Positions 34,449 through 43,731 of a DNA stretch of 64,000 bases are shown in pieces. The DNA comes from Clostridiales bacterium FE2011. Its GTDB lineage: Bacteria; Bacillota; Clostridia; Christensenellales; Aristaeellaceae. Every line of letters starts with the position of its first letter. Within the stretch, counting starts at the first letter, position 1. Both the position numbers and the translations under genes were made by a program. The stretch spans positions 2,418,001 to 2,482,000 of the forward strand of contig CP069418.1 of NCBI GenBank assembly GCA_017569305.1. The letters are read 5' to 3'. The notes under the pieces are model-generated. The model was not told the origin of the DNA, did not search any database, and saw only the letters and a program-made list of their open reading frames with translations.

Positions 34449-37184
34449 ATGAAACACCAGATCGGTAAAAAGTTGATCCTGTGGCTGGCAGCACTGACGC
34501 TGCTTGTGACCTCCTGCGCTACAGCTTTCGCATCGCCGGGAGACCGTACGCTCAAACACACATCCTCTATTAGTTATGACTACAGTGAAAGCTTCCAGAG
34601 CGTCTACCGGAGCGGGGATGGCTTCTGCATCATCAGTTCGGATGATTCGGGCATATTCCTGCTGAAATACGCGGACATGCAGTCTGAACCTGAGAAGACC
34701 TATATTGAAGAATACCATCACGGCCCCTGGGATGGAGAGGAAGAAGACGCAGCGGCTGCTGAAGAACAGGTGACCGGTGAGAACGCTGAAGCTGCCGAGC
34801 CGGAAGCCGCTGAACCGGCTGCCGAAAAGGCAGAAGAGGAAGAAGACGCAGCAGCTGCTGAAGAACAGGTGACCGGTGAGAACGCTGAAGCTGCCGAGCC
34901 GGAAGCCGCTGAACCGGCTGCCGAAAAGGCAGAAAAGGAAAAGCCGGAAGCTGCTGAACCGGAAACAGTTGAACCGGCGGCTGACGCCGAAGCTGAATCC
35001 GAAGAAACACCGGCTGCCGAAGCTGAAACGGCTGCCGAAGGACAGCCGGCTGTGGAAGGACTGCTGAACTGGGACGACATTGACTGGTTGGATGAAACCC
35101 TGAACAGTGACGACATTCCGCAGGACTTCATGGACGGGGATATGTATAATTTCACGTCTGAACCCTATTACAGCATCGAAAGCTGGTTTGGCTGGAACGG
35201 CGAACTCTATGGCATCGCGATGGGAAATAACTGGGATAATGAAACCGGAGAGAGACAAATCGAAGGGATCAAGCTTCAGCATGTCCGGTTTGAAAACGGT
35301 GAAGCCATCAAGGAAGACACAGAGTTCCCGGAGTGGGATCATGAAAAACTGGTGTCGGAAGCAGGTGGCAGCGATTATCTTTACTTCAATAAGATTGACG
35401 TTGCCGGAGATCTGCTGATCACACAGATCTGGGGAATGGACGGTGACAAAATCATCGTGGTTGACCTGAAGACCGGCAGCTGTTCCGCTCTGGATGGAGG
35501 GGACTATGTCAACGCAGTTACGGCCGGACCGGAAGGTTCTGTGATCGTGGCCAATTATGACTGGAGCACTGAAAAGACAACGCTCATCAAGAAGAGCATG
35601 GCCGATGAAAGCGAAGAAACCATTGCAGAGTTTGATAATGGCACCCAGAACATAAGCCTCTGCTATGAGCAGGATACAGATACACTGTACATGGTGATGA
35701 ACGGTGAACTGTGGAAAGCTTCGCTGGCGGACGCTGCCAATGCGGTGGCGGTCAATGACTGCCCGCTGACAGACTGTTCAATCGTACCGATGGGGGATGG
35801 CTTTGTTCTGCTCTGGAACAGAAACAACATCCTGCTCCGGAACACAGATCCGGCGGTTCGCGGCACGCTTGCGCTGCACGTTGAGGACAATACCGGCTAT
35901 AACGAGACCATGGCTGAAACGGTGTTTACCCTGAGCGAAAAGCGGGGCGACCTTTCCGTGATTGTCCGCCAGCAGTTCGAGTGGCGCGGCGCTTCCACTG
36001 CCTTGCAGGATATGATGAACAAGGACAGCGGAACGGATATCTATGTGCTGCCGTATGATGGAACTGTTTTCAACGCGCTTAAAAACCGCGGATACCTGGC
36101 GGACATGAGCGATAACGCGGAGATTGCCAACTACGTAAGCCGGATGTATCCCTATATCCAGGACGCTTTGAAGGTGGACGGAAAGATCATCGCCGTTCCG
36201 ATCGCACTGAACGGAAACACATTCGGCATCAATTACAAAGCATGGAAGCAGATTGGCGGCACCGAAGAAGAACTGCCGAAGACCTGGGATCAGTTCCTTG
36301 ACTGGTTTGAAAAGCTGCCGGAGCGGCTTGAAGGAACGGAGATCTCCCTGACCGACGATCCCTATGCGGCGGATTCCCTGTCTGGCAATTTTATGCAGGA
36401 TGTAATGCAACAGTACCAGATGCTGAAGGAAAGCAAGGGAGAAGAACTTGTTTTCAATACGCCTGAGATGAGAAAGCTGATTGAGCGTATATACAATATG
36501 GATCTCAAATCACTGGGCCTGAAGTCCTGGCGGGAAGAGGATAACGGCAGCGGCTATATGTATAACGACACTTCCCTCATCACCACGTATACGACAGCTC
36601 CGATGGGAGATCAATACTCGGGCGGCGGAACTCCCATGGTCCTGAGCTTTGCCGAGGGGGAAGAGCCGATCCTGCCGGTGCAGATGTACGTCGCGTGCGT
36701 AAACCCGTTCTCCGAGCATGCCAAGGAGGCCAAGGAATTCCTGGCGCTGGCAATGGAAAACCTGGAAATTATGGCACAGTATACCTTCTTTGCCGATAAG
36801 ACAGAGCCTATTCGTTATTCCTATTACGAGGAACAGAAGAAGAATTATGAAAAATGGCTGGATCAGGCGAAGAAGGATTATGAGAAAGCCGATGAAGGCG
36901 AGGAAAAGACCTACGCTGAAGAGAACGTGAAGATGTGGGAAGAACAGCTCGAACAGCTTGAAGACTATTCCTGGCAGGTCAACCCGGAAAAGATTGAATG
37001 CTACCAGAAAATCCTCCCTGCGTGCAGGGTACTGGATCATGACTTCATGCAGGAGATCCAGAGTACCGTCAGTGAACAAGATGAACAGTTGATGAAGGAG
37101 TACACTGGTGATAATATGGATATTGAGAAGATTCTCAGCTTCTATGACCAGAAGATTCAAATGATCCGGATGGAAGGGAAATGA
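34449..37184 (+). CDS. Propeller/solute-binding fusion lipoprotein, paralogue 4
   Basis: 911 residues. AGGGGAGGAAGATAGT precedes the ATG. Lipobox-like VTSC in ALTLLVTSCATAFAS. It differs from the others by a ~115-residue Ala/Glu/Pro-rich insert (residues ~95-205) with a 33-residue exact-frame tandem duplication. The propeller-like half resumes near 215, and GGTEEELPKTWDQFLDW lies near 604 in the MalE-like half. The TTG-started permease gene begins six bases after its stop, so it is the most probable binding protein for that permease pair. Confidence 0.8.
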   Translation: MKHQIGKKLILWLAALTLLVTSCATAFASPGDRTLKHTSSISYDYSESFQSVYRSGDGFCIISSDDSGIFLLKYADMQSEPEKTYIEEYHHGPWDGEEEDAAAAEEQVTGENAEAAEPEAAEPAAEKAEEEEDAAAAEEQVTGENAEAAEPEAAEPAAEKAEKEKPEAAEPETVEPAADAEAESEETPAAEAETAAEGQPAVEGLLNWDDIDWLDETLNSDDIPQDFMDGDMYNFTSEPYYSIESWFGWNGELYGIAMGNNWDNETGERQIEGIKLQHVRFENGEAIKEDTEFPEWDHEKLVSEAGGSDYLYFNKIDVAGDLLITQIWGMDGDKIIVVDLKTGSCSALDGGDYVNAVTAGPEGSVIVANYDWSTEKTTLIKKSMADESEETIAEFDNGTQNISLCYEQDTDTLYMVMNGELWKASLADAANAVAVNDCPLTDCSIVPMGDGFVLLWNRNNILLRNTDPAVRGTLALHVEDNTGYNETMAETVFTLSEKRGDLSVIVRQQFEWRGASTALQDMMNKDSGTDIYVLPYDGTVFNALKNRGYLADMSDNAEIANYVSRMYPYIQDALKVDGKIIAVPIALNGNTFGINYKAWKQIGGTEEELPKTWDQFLDWFEKLPERLEGTEISLTDDPYAADSLSGNFMQDVMQQYQMLKESKGEELVFNTPEMRKLIERIYNMDLKSLGLKSWREEDNGSGYMYNDTSLITTYTTAPMGDQYSGGGTPMVLSFAEGEEPILPVQMYVACVNPFSEHAKEAKEFLALAMENLEIMAQYTFFADKTEPIRYSYYEEQKKNYEKWLDQAKKDYEKADEGEEKTYAEENVKMWEEQLEQLEDYSWQVNPEKIECYQKILPACRVLDHDFMQEIQSTVSEQDEQLMKEYTGDNMDIEKILSFYDQKIQMIRMEGK
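34737..34935 (+). repeat. 99-bp tandem duplication inside paralogue 4
   Basis: The second unit begins about 34842, 99 bases (33 codons) after the first, near-identical at the base level. It lengthens the acidic Ala/Glu/Pro linker. Confidence 0.9.
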
Positions 37185-37190
37185 TTCCTT

Positions 37191-38057
37191 TTGTATAAGA
37201 AATTTCGACTGGCATGGCCGTTCCTGCTGCCGGGACTGGCGGGATTGCTGATTTTCTACGGGATCCCGTTTGTGGGCGGAATCTGGTACAGCGTGACAGA
37301 CGGTAAAGTCCAGAACGCGTTTGTAGGGCTTGAGAACTACATCTCTGTCTGGAACAACACCATGTTCCAGATGGGCCTGAAAAACACCATGGAACTTTCC
37401 CTGATCTGCGCACCGCTGCTGTTCCTGCTGTCCTTTGTGCTGGCAGCAGGACTGCACCGGATCCGCCCGGCCGGCGGGTTCTTCCGGTCCAGCGTGCTGC
37501 TGCCTTACCTGATGCCGTCCTCGGCCATTCTGCTGATCTGGCTGATCTGGTTTGATTTCCGGGGACCGGTGAACCGCCTGCTGGCACAGTTTGGCGTTGA
37601 ACGGATTGACTGGCTTGTTGGGCCGGAAGCCCGTATTCCGGTTATCCTGCTGTTCCTGTGGAAGAACCTGGGCTTCTGCGTGGTTATCTTTATGTCCGCG
37701 CTGCAGTCCATTCCGGAGTCGCTGTATGAATACGCGACGCTGGAAGGCGCTTCCTTTATGAAACAGACCTTCAGGATTACCCTGCCGCTGGCGGTGCCTT
37801 CCGCCTTCCTGGTAGGCATCCTGTCCTTCGTGAACGCGTTCAGGATCTTTAAGGAAGTCTACTTTATTGCCGGCGCCTATCCGAATGAGCCGCTGTTGTA
37901 CACGCTCCAGAACTACATGAGCAATATGTACAACCAGCTGAGTTATCAGAACGTGACAACAGCAGCGTATATCTTTGCTGTGATCGTGTTCGTGCTCTTC
38001 GGTGTGCTCTTCCTGAGCCAGCGGTCAGCGCTGAAACGGCTGAACGGAGGCGATTGA
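37191..38057 (+). CDS. ABC transporter permease, MalF/UgpA-like
   Basis: 288 residues with six membrane helices. The start is TTG at 37191 without a strong ribosome site, six bases after the lipoprotein stop, so coupling is likely. The cytoplasmic EAA loop YEYATLEGASFMKQTFRITLPL-type segment near residue 185 is clear. With the following gene it forms a carbohydrate-type (CUT1) permease pair. No ATPase is encoded nearby; many Firmicutes CUT1 importers share a distant MsmX-type ATPase. Confidence 0.88.
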   Translation: MYKKFRLAWPFLLPGLAGLLIFYGIPFVGGIWYSVTDGKVQNAFVGLENYISVWNNTMFQMGLKNTMELSLICAPLLFLLSFVLAAGLHRIRPAGGFFRSSVLLPYLMPSSAILLIWLIWFDFRGPVNRLLAQFGVERIDWLVGPEARIPVILLFLWKNLGFCVVIFMSALQSIPESLYEYATLEGASFMKQTFRITLPLAVPSAFLVGILSFVNAFRIFKEVYFIAGAYPNEPLLYTLQNYMSNMYNQLSYQNVTTAAYIFAVIVFVLFGVLFLSQRSALKRLNGGD

Positions 38058-38061
38058 GAAA

Positions 38062-38922
38062 ATGAGTAATCAAAAAGGCTTCCGGATCTGGCTGGCCAGG
38101 ATTGTGCTGACGCTGTTTGCGGTGATTATCCTGCTGCCGATGGTACAGACCTTCCTGTATTCCTTCTCTTCCATACCGGAAATGCAGGGACTGATGGACA
38201 CACGGGGAAAGAGAACCGAAGAAACATGGATGGACCTGCACCTGTCACCCCATAAAATCTCGCTGGGACAGTATGAGCAGGTGCTGGTAAAGGATGAGGA
38301 GATCCTGCGTTTCTTTACCAATTCCGTTGTCTATGCGGTGGCCATTCTGCTGGGGCAGGCCTTTGTGGTCCCGGCGATGGCATTCGGACTGAGCAAGTTT
38401 AAATTCCGCGGACGGGAAACACTGTTTTTCATGATTGTGATGCTGATGCTTCTGCCCTTCCAGGTGACGATGGTGCCGAATGTGCTGACGCTTCGGTTCA
38501 TGGGACTGCTGGATACGGTGTGGGCTGTGATCCTGCCGATGCTTTTTGCTCCGTTCTTTATCTTCCTCATCCGTCAGTTTATGATTTCCCTGCCGGATGA
38601 ACTGCTGGAAGCGTCTTCCATAGATGGAGCCGGCCCGTTCCGCTCCTTCCTGTGGATTGTACTGCCGGTCTGCCGGCCGGTGCTGGGCGCGGCGGCGGCG
38701 CTTTCCTTCGCGGAGAGCTGGAACCTGGTGGAACAGCCGCTGACGTACCTGAGCAAAAGCGTAACGCTGATGCCGCTGTCCACGCGGTTTAACCAGATGA
38801 TGGCAGGAACCAAGGGATATGAGTTTGCCGGCGCGGCGCTGTATATCCTGCCCGCATTGCTGATTTACCTGTTCTTCCAGGAGGATATCCTGGCCGGGAT
38901 TCAGCTGACGGAAATGAAATAA
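38062..38922 (+). CDS. ABC transporter permease, MalG/UgpE-like
   Basis: 286 residues, six membrane helices, ATG after GGAGGCGATTGAG. The EAA loop (LLEASSIDGAGPFRSFLW) lies near residue 180-197. An extracellular loop of about 45 residues follows the first helix, somewhat long for the family (residues ~35-80, with RGKRTEETWMDLHLSPHK). It pairs with the preceding MalF-like gene four bases upstream. Confidence 0.88.
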   Translation: MSNQKGFRIWLARIVLTLFAVIILLPMVQTFLYSFSSIPEMQGLMDTRGKRTEETWMDLHLSPHKISLGQYEQVLVKDEEILRFFTNSVVYAVAILLGQAFVVPAMAFGLSKFKFRGRETLFFMIVMLMLLPFQVTMVPNVLTLRFMGLLDTVWAVILPMLFAPFFIFLIRQFMISLPDELLEASSIDGAGPFRSFLWIVLPVCRPVLGAAAALSFAESWNLVEQPLTYLSKSVTLMPLSTRFNQMMAGTKGYEFAGAALYILPALLIYLFFQEDILAGIQLTEMK

Positions 38923-38959
38923 GAGGCTAGCCTGAGAGGCGGAAAGGTCTGATTAGGAT

Positions 38960-40354
38960 ATGACACTCAAAAAATTCGCTCTGCGGGGAATGATCGTGCT
39001 TGCGGCAGTGATTGCACTGTGCGTGCTGTTTTCCGGTACATTCCGGTCACTGACCACAGCGAAAGTGACCAAGGCAGACGTAAAAAACGGCAAACTGGAG
39101 ACCGCAACCGTGCTGATGGGGAAAGTGGTTTTCCCGGAAGAAGAGGAAATCACGATCCGGGTTCCGGACGACCTGACCCTGACGGTTCAGCGGCTGTATG
39201 TCACGCCCGGTGAGCAGGTCAAAAAAGGTGCCAGATTGATGGCCGCGGTGGTAACCGACGGGGATAAAAAACTGGCTGAACTGCAGGAAAAATATGACAA
39301 AGCCCGGGATACGCTGGACAACTGGGACCGGAAGCACGGAGAGATCAGGCTGAGCCGCAACGAGGAAGCCTGGATGAATGCCTACACTGCCGCCAGGACA
39401 GCGGAAGACCAGGAGCTGGAGCTCCGGCATGACCTGATGGCGAACCTGGGGCTTTCCAATACAAACGACCTGAATGAAACCACGGTCAAAAAGGCTGCCA
39501 AGGCTGCCAAGGACGCGGGCAACAAGAAAGCGGCCCAGGCGATCCTGGAGGAGTACAATAACTGGCTGACGGCTAAAAACGCGATGACCGACGCGCAGAA
39601 GAAACTGAAAAGCCTGGACCGGTATGCCGTAGAGGATTCAGTCTGGACCACGCTGCAGGAAAAGAATGCAACGATTAAAGAAAAAGCGGAGATCGAAGAC
39701 AAGATGATGGCTATCCGTCAGCTGCAGAAGCAGGTGGCGGAGTTTAGCGCCCCCCATGACGGCTATGTGATTGAAGTGAAGATCCAGAAGGACGCCCTGA
39801 TCAACGGCGGTGAGACGGACCTGTTCCTGATTACCCCAGAAGGCAAAGGTCCCGTGCTGCGCGCAGAACTGACAGATAGAAGAAAGAGCGTGCAGAAAGG
39901 CGCGGTGGTTTCCGTTCCCATCGATGAATGGATGCGTGTGGAAACAAAGGTGATTGCTACCGGCCTGACAAAAACAGGCTCTCCGTATGTGGACGTCAAA
40001 ATACCGGAGGACCTGACCGGCCGCATCAGCCGCATGGTGAGGGACAACGAAGAAATCAAAATGAAGGCGACGGTCCGTGCGAAGGACAGCTCCACGCTGG
40101 TTAATAAAGCGGCGGTGCGTGGTGAAGGCGAGAATAGTTATGTTTATGTGGGAGATGCGGAACAGTCCCTGTTCGGGGATACCCGTTACAAGGTGAGAAA
40201 AGTCAATCTCAAAGTGCTGGGTGAAAATGAAAAAACCGTTTCAACGGATAACAACGAGCTGACATGGGGCAGTCCTGTCATATATCTGGAGGACAGGGAA
40301 ATCGCAGAAGGTTCTTATGTGATGTTGCGCGACGGTAAGGAGGGTAAGGAGTAA
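38960..40354 (+). CDS. Membrane-fusion/adaptor protein with coiled coil (MacA-like)
   Basis: 464 residues. One N-terminal membrane helix (residues ~10-28), then a first lipoyl half near 75-95, a long alpha-helical coiled-coil hairpin (residues ~95-255), a second lipoyl half (SAPHDGYVIEVKIQKDALI near 265) and beta-barrel domains. This is the MacA/HlyD domain order. It is followed six bases later by a MacB-core-like gene, the normal MacA-MacB pairing. It shows that the operon joins importer-type permeases with export- or sensing-type parts. Confidence 0.82.
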   Translation: MTLKKFALRGMIVLAAVIALCVLFSGTFRSLTTAKVTKADVKNGKLETATVLMGKVVFPEEEEITIRVPDDLTLTVQRLYVTPGEQVKKGARLMAAVVTDGDKKLAELQEKYDKARDTLDNWDRKHGEIRLSRNEEAWMNAYTAARTAEDQELELRHDLMANLGLSNTNDLNETTVKKAAKAAKDAGNKKAAQAILEEYNNWLTAKNAMTDAQKKLKSLDRYAVEDSVWTTLQEKNATIKEKAEIEDKMMAIRQLQKQVAEFSAPHDGYVIEVKIQKDALINGGETDLFLITPEGKGPVLRAELTDRRKSVQKGAVVSVPIDEWMRVETKVIATGLTKTGSPYVDVKIPEDLTGRISRMVRDNEEIKMKATVRAKDSSTLVNKAAVRGEGENSYVYVGDAEQSLFGDTRYKVRKVNLKVLGENEKTVSTDNNELTWGSPVIYLEDREIAEGSYVMLRDGKEGKE

Positions 40355-40360
40355 GCAGGA

Positions 40361-41569
40361 ATGGAACGAAAATTCCGGTTTTCATTTTTACTGCTGGTGG
40401 GAATCCTCCTGCTGGGCGCGGGCCTGATCGGCCTGACCACAGTACCGGATGTGCTGCAGTATGCCTTCCTTCCGTCCTCAGTGAGCAGTACGGAAACCAT
40501 GCTGCCGGCGGAAACCACGGAGGATGATTCATCCATTGCCGCAGAACCGGCCCAAAAGAAGCCTGAAGTTTCCGCCACACCCCTGTATGACCTGTATAAA
40601 AAAGCGGCTGAGAACATGGGTGAATTGTTCCCAAAGCTGACGATGCATGGCGTGAAGGCAGGCGTGAACCTGGAGGTTGAAGGAGTAGACCCGCAGAGCG
40701 TTTACCTGTACTCACTGGGACCGCACTGGAATGAGGTCTATTATCCGAATGTCGTGAAGGGCCGGATCCTTGGCAGTATCGACACGGAAGAGGCGCTCGA
40801 GGTTGTTGTGCTGGATGAAGAAACCGCGTTTAAGTTTTTCCGGGACGTGGATCCCATTGACCAGCTGGTGACCTACGGCGGGAAAAAGCTGGAAGTGGCG
40901 GGCGTGGCCCCGCACAGCAAAAAGCTTGGTGAAACAGGAAATTTCGCGGCCTGGGTTCCGCTGGATCAGTTGACAGACGCTGACCTGCTGATCCTGTCCG
41001 CACCGGCAAAATCCGGAGATCTGTTCCCCGCGTTCAAAAAATACGCGGAGAGCGTATGCGGCAAGGGGACGGCAATCGACCTGTCCCAGGAAAAATTCCG
41101 GGCATTGATGCCGCTGGTACTGGTTCTGGTGATTGTGGTCATCTGGCTGATGAAGCGCTGGATCCGCCGCCTGACAGGCTTTATCCGGGTTCAGGTGGAA
41201 AAGATCAGGGTGGAAAGGCAGCACAGCTACCCCAAGAAGCTGATTCCTTATGCCGCGCTGCAGATGCTGCCGGTTGTGCTGCTGATTGTGCTGACGATCG
41301 CGGTTTGCTTCGGGGTGGCTGTGGTTGCCATGAAACCGATGCAGATCTTCCCGGAATGGGTTCCGGAGACGCTGGGTGAATATGAGCCCTGGGTCGCCAG
41401 ATTCTGGCAGCTGGTGAATGTATCCGCACAGCCCATCACCATGAAGACGCCGGAGCTGGCGGAAGTACAGTTCTGGAGCAGCCTGATCCTGTGGGGAACA
41501 TTCGTGATCCTCCTGCGGGCCGCAAAGAAAACCCTGACCGGGTTCATTGTCAAAAAAGAAAAAGAGTAA
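40361..41569 (+). CDS. MacB periplasmic-core-like membrane protein without ATPase
   Basis: 402 residues, ATG after GGAGTAAGC. An N-terminal helix (~8-30) is followed by an extracellular domain whose text (GRILGSIDTEEALEVVVLDEETAFKFF, then GKKLEVAGVAP) is like the MacB/FtsX core domain. A helix near 247-265 and further helices near 300-325 and 375-392 follow. No nucleotide-binding domain is present, and the FtsX C-terminal motif is weak. It is probably the membrane partner of the adaptor just upstream. What ATPase, if any, powers it is unknown. Confidence 0.65.
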   Translation: MERKFRFSFLLLVGILLLGAGLIGLTTVPDVLQYAFLPSSVSSTETMLPAETTEDDSSIAAEPAQKKPEVSATPLYDLYKKAAENMGELFPKLTMHGVKAGVNLEVEGVDPQSVYLYSLGPHWNEVYYPNVVKGRILGSIDTEEALEVVVLDEETAFKFFRDVDPIDQLVTYGGKKLEVAGVAPHSKKLGETGNFAAWVPLDQLTDADLLILSAPAKSGDLFPAFKKYAESVCGKGTAIDLSQEKFRALMPLVLVLVIVVIWLMKRWIRRLTGFIRVQVEKIRVERQHSYPKKLIPYAALQMLPVVLLIVLTIAVCFGVAVVAMKPMQIFPEWVPETLGEYEPWVARFWQLVNVSAQPITMKTPELAEVQFWSSLILWGTFVILLRAAKKTLTGFIVKKEKE

Positions 41570-41577
41570 CCGCAGGA

Positions 41578-41700
41578 AAATTCATAATTCATAATTCAGA
41601 ATTCAGAATTAATACTTCAACTGCTATAGGGACAGATGATTGCTGTTATATTATCCCGAAGGGTTATGTGACAGAAGGTCTGTCCCTTTGTCACATCAAG
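41578..41700. repeat. AATTCATAATTC string and TGTCAC-type element
   Basis: AATTCATAATTCAGAATTC (41579-41611) followed by a diverged TGTCAC-type element (41627-41697). No gene. Confidence 0.7.
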
Positions 41701-41776
41701 CTGAAAAATATTTTTTCAGGGATCCTATATTTTCCGCTTCTGAGGGGTCTATAAAGGTACAGGAGGTGAACGGTAC

Positions 41777-42280
41777 TTGAGCAACGGGACGCACGCTTCG
41801 GAACTGGAGCGGCTGGTGGAGCAGCACCAGACCGCGGTTCTTCGGACCTGCTATCTTTACCTGTGTGACCGGTCACAGGCGGAGGATGCTGTACAGGAAA
41901 CTTTCCTGAAGGTCTACAAAGGCCTGGATACCTTCAGGGGTGAAAGCAGCGAGAAAACCTGGATCATGAAGATCGCGATGAACACCTGTTACAAAATGAA
42001 CCATTCAGGCTGGTCCCGCTTTATTAACCGCCGGGTAACACCGGAGATGCTCCCGGAGACTTCGGTGCCGTTCGAGGAGAAAGACGATGAACTGACCCGC
42101 GCCGTGATCCGGCTGCCGATCCGGCTGCGCGAAGTGATCCTCCTGTATTACTACCAGGGACTGAATGTGAACGAGATCGCGGAAGCACTGGGTATTTCCC
42201 AGCCGTCTGTTTCGGGAAGACTGAAACGGGGCAGGGAAAGGCTGAAGGACATGCTGGAAGGGAGGGAGAACGATGCGTAA
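41777..42280 (+). CDS. ECF-type RNA polymerase sigma factor
   Basis: 167 residues. The start appears to be TTG at 41777, ten bases after AGGAGG. Region 2 (CYLYLCDRSQAEDAVQETFLKVY) and region 4 (LREVILLYYYQGLNVNEIAEALGISQPSVSGRLKRGRERL) are typical of ECF sigma factors. It overlaps the next gene by eight bases, the usual sigma/anti-sigma arrangement. It sits immediately after the lipoprotein/transport operon and could control surface genes. Confidence 0.93.
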   Translation: MSNGTHASELERLVEQHQTAVLRTCYLYLCDRSQAEDAVQETFLKVYKGLDTFRGESSEKTWIMKIAMNTCYKMNHSGWSRFINRRVTPEMLPETSVPFEEKDDELTRAVIRLPIRLREVILLYYYQGLNVNEIAEALGISQPSVSGRLKRGRERLKDMLEGRENDA

Positions 42281-43532
42281 TGAACTGAACAGGACGGAGT
42301 TCTCCGAATCCCTGGACAGGCGCCTTTCCGGACTGCAGGACGATCCGTGGCTCACGGCAAAAGTCCTGGCGAAAGCGGAAGGAGAAAAACCTGTGAAAAA
42401 ACTGTCATTAGGCGTTATCCTGGTGATTACGCTGCTGTGTGTTCTGATTACCGGGGCGGTGGCTGCCATGCTGGGCGGATGGAGTATCAACGACTTATGG
42501 AACTACTGGGTGGAGAACGGGGAAACCCTGCTGCCGCCTGACTATGAGCAGTATATTGAGAATAAGGATATCACAGAGGAGGGCAGGCAGGCGGTCTGCA
42601 CGGTAACGGGAAGCTATTATGACGGGAAGTACATGGAGGTTACCGTCAATGTTTCTCCTGTGGAGCATGCGCTGCCGATCAATTTTTATAACGTGCCGGA
42701 TGATTCTGTTACAGAGATCTATTACAATGAAGCTGTCACAGAGGAAATGACCGTGGCGGAATATGCCCGGAAATGCCATGAGGGCTTTGTGGCAATGATT
42801 GACGGCGAAATCCGGGCATACAACGAAGAAGCCGGAACATATGTATGCATCGGAGGTTCCATTACCGAGACACTGAACCCGGATGGTTCCATGACACTTG
42901 TCCTGACCGGGGAAACGGAAGAAGCGGATCAGCGGGAGCGGGAAGTGGAACTGTGGATCCGGTACCAGAAAGCGGCTGTGAAGGAAAACGAAAGCGGCCG
43001 GAGCTTTGAACCTGCGGGGGAAGAGGAAATGATCACAATCCCGCTGAAGGTTCATCCGACGGAAAGCCGGGAATATGTATGCGATGGGGAATTGGATTTT
43101 TCCGATGTGGGCTTGAAGGCCGAGAAGGTTACCCTGACGGTCACGCCGCTGGATATCGTGTGCCGGATGGATATGAAGGTCACGAATTCCGAATTGTACA
43201 AGGCACAGTTTGGGGAACATGAAATATATGTCATGGAAGAGAACGACGCGGATCAAACAACCAAATATACGAAACGGGAAGAAATGAGCAATTTGTGGTT
43301 TGAGTTTGTTTATGCGGGGAAAGAAACAGGGAAGGCGGTTCCGGGAGGTGTAGCCGGGGAGGAGTCGGGTTCCGGAGAACTGGACAGTCCGTGGGCAGGA
43401 GCAGTATTCCATGTGACCATCACGGCAAGCGCGGACGCCTTTGGCGATCATTATATGATCAGGCCCTACAACCGGGAGACCGGTGAGCGGTTCATGCCGG
43501 TGGAATTTACGGTGAGGCCGGCAGAAAACTAA
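42273..43532 (+). CDS. Membrane anti-sigma factor-like protein
   Basis: 419 residues. A short cytoplasmic N-terminus (residues 1-48) is followed by one membrane helix (LGVILVITLLCVLITGAVAAM) and a ~340-residue extracellular beta-rich domain of the DUF4179 kind. Overlap with the ECF sigma gene suggests that the N-terminus binds the sigma and the outer domain senses a surface signal. No zinc-binding HxxxCxxC motif is seen in the short N-terminus. Confidence 0.78.
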   Translation: MRNELNRTEFSESLDRRLSGLQDDPWLTAKVLAKAEGEKPVKKLSLGVILVITLLCVLITGAVAAMLGGWSINDLWNYWVENGETLLPPDYEQYIENKDITEEGRQAVCTVTGSYYDGKYMEVTVNVSPVEHALPINFYNVPDDSVTEIYYNEAVTEEMTVAEYARKCHEGFVAMIDGEIRAYNEEAGTYVCIGGSITETLNPDGSMTLVLTGETEEADQREREVELWIRYQKAAVKENESGRSFEPAGEEEMITIPLKVHPTESREYVCDGELDFSDVGLKAEKVTLTVTPLDIVCRMDMKVTNSELYKAQFGEHEIYVMEENDADQTTKYTKREEMSNLWFEFVYAGKETGKAVPGGVAGEESGSGELDSPWAGAVFHVTITASADAFGDHYMIRPYNRETGERFMPVEFTVRPAEN

Positions 43533-43550
43533 ATAGACGCTATGATAAAC

Positions 43551-43606
43551 AAAGGGACGGGTTAACTGTTATGTATGTAACAGAAAGCCAGTCCCTTTGT
43601 CACATA
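43551..43606. repeat. TGTCAC-type element, diverged
   Basis: AAAGGGAC ... GTAACAG ... GTCCCTTTGTCACAT; placed between a stop codon and the next promoter. Confidence 0.6.
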
Positions 43607-43641
43607 TTCCCTTTATTATTTTCTCCCATTTTTAGGATGAC

Positions 43642-43670
43642 TTGTAATTTTTGTATCCAATCTATATAAT
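43642..43670 (+). promoter_or_regulatory. Promoter of the YdcF-like gene
   Basis: TTGTAA (43642) and TATAAT (43665), 17-base spacer. Confidence 0.75.
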
Positions 43671-43731
43671 AGAGATGTAACACAACCCTGAGCAGAGCAA
43701 AACCGAAAAGAACGGAAGAGGGCGGATCTGT

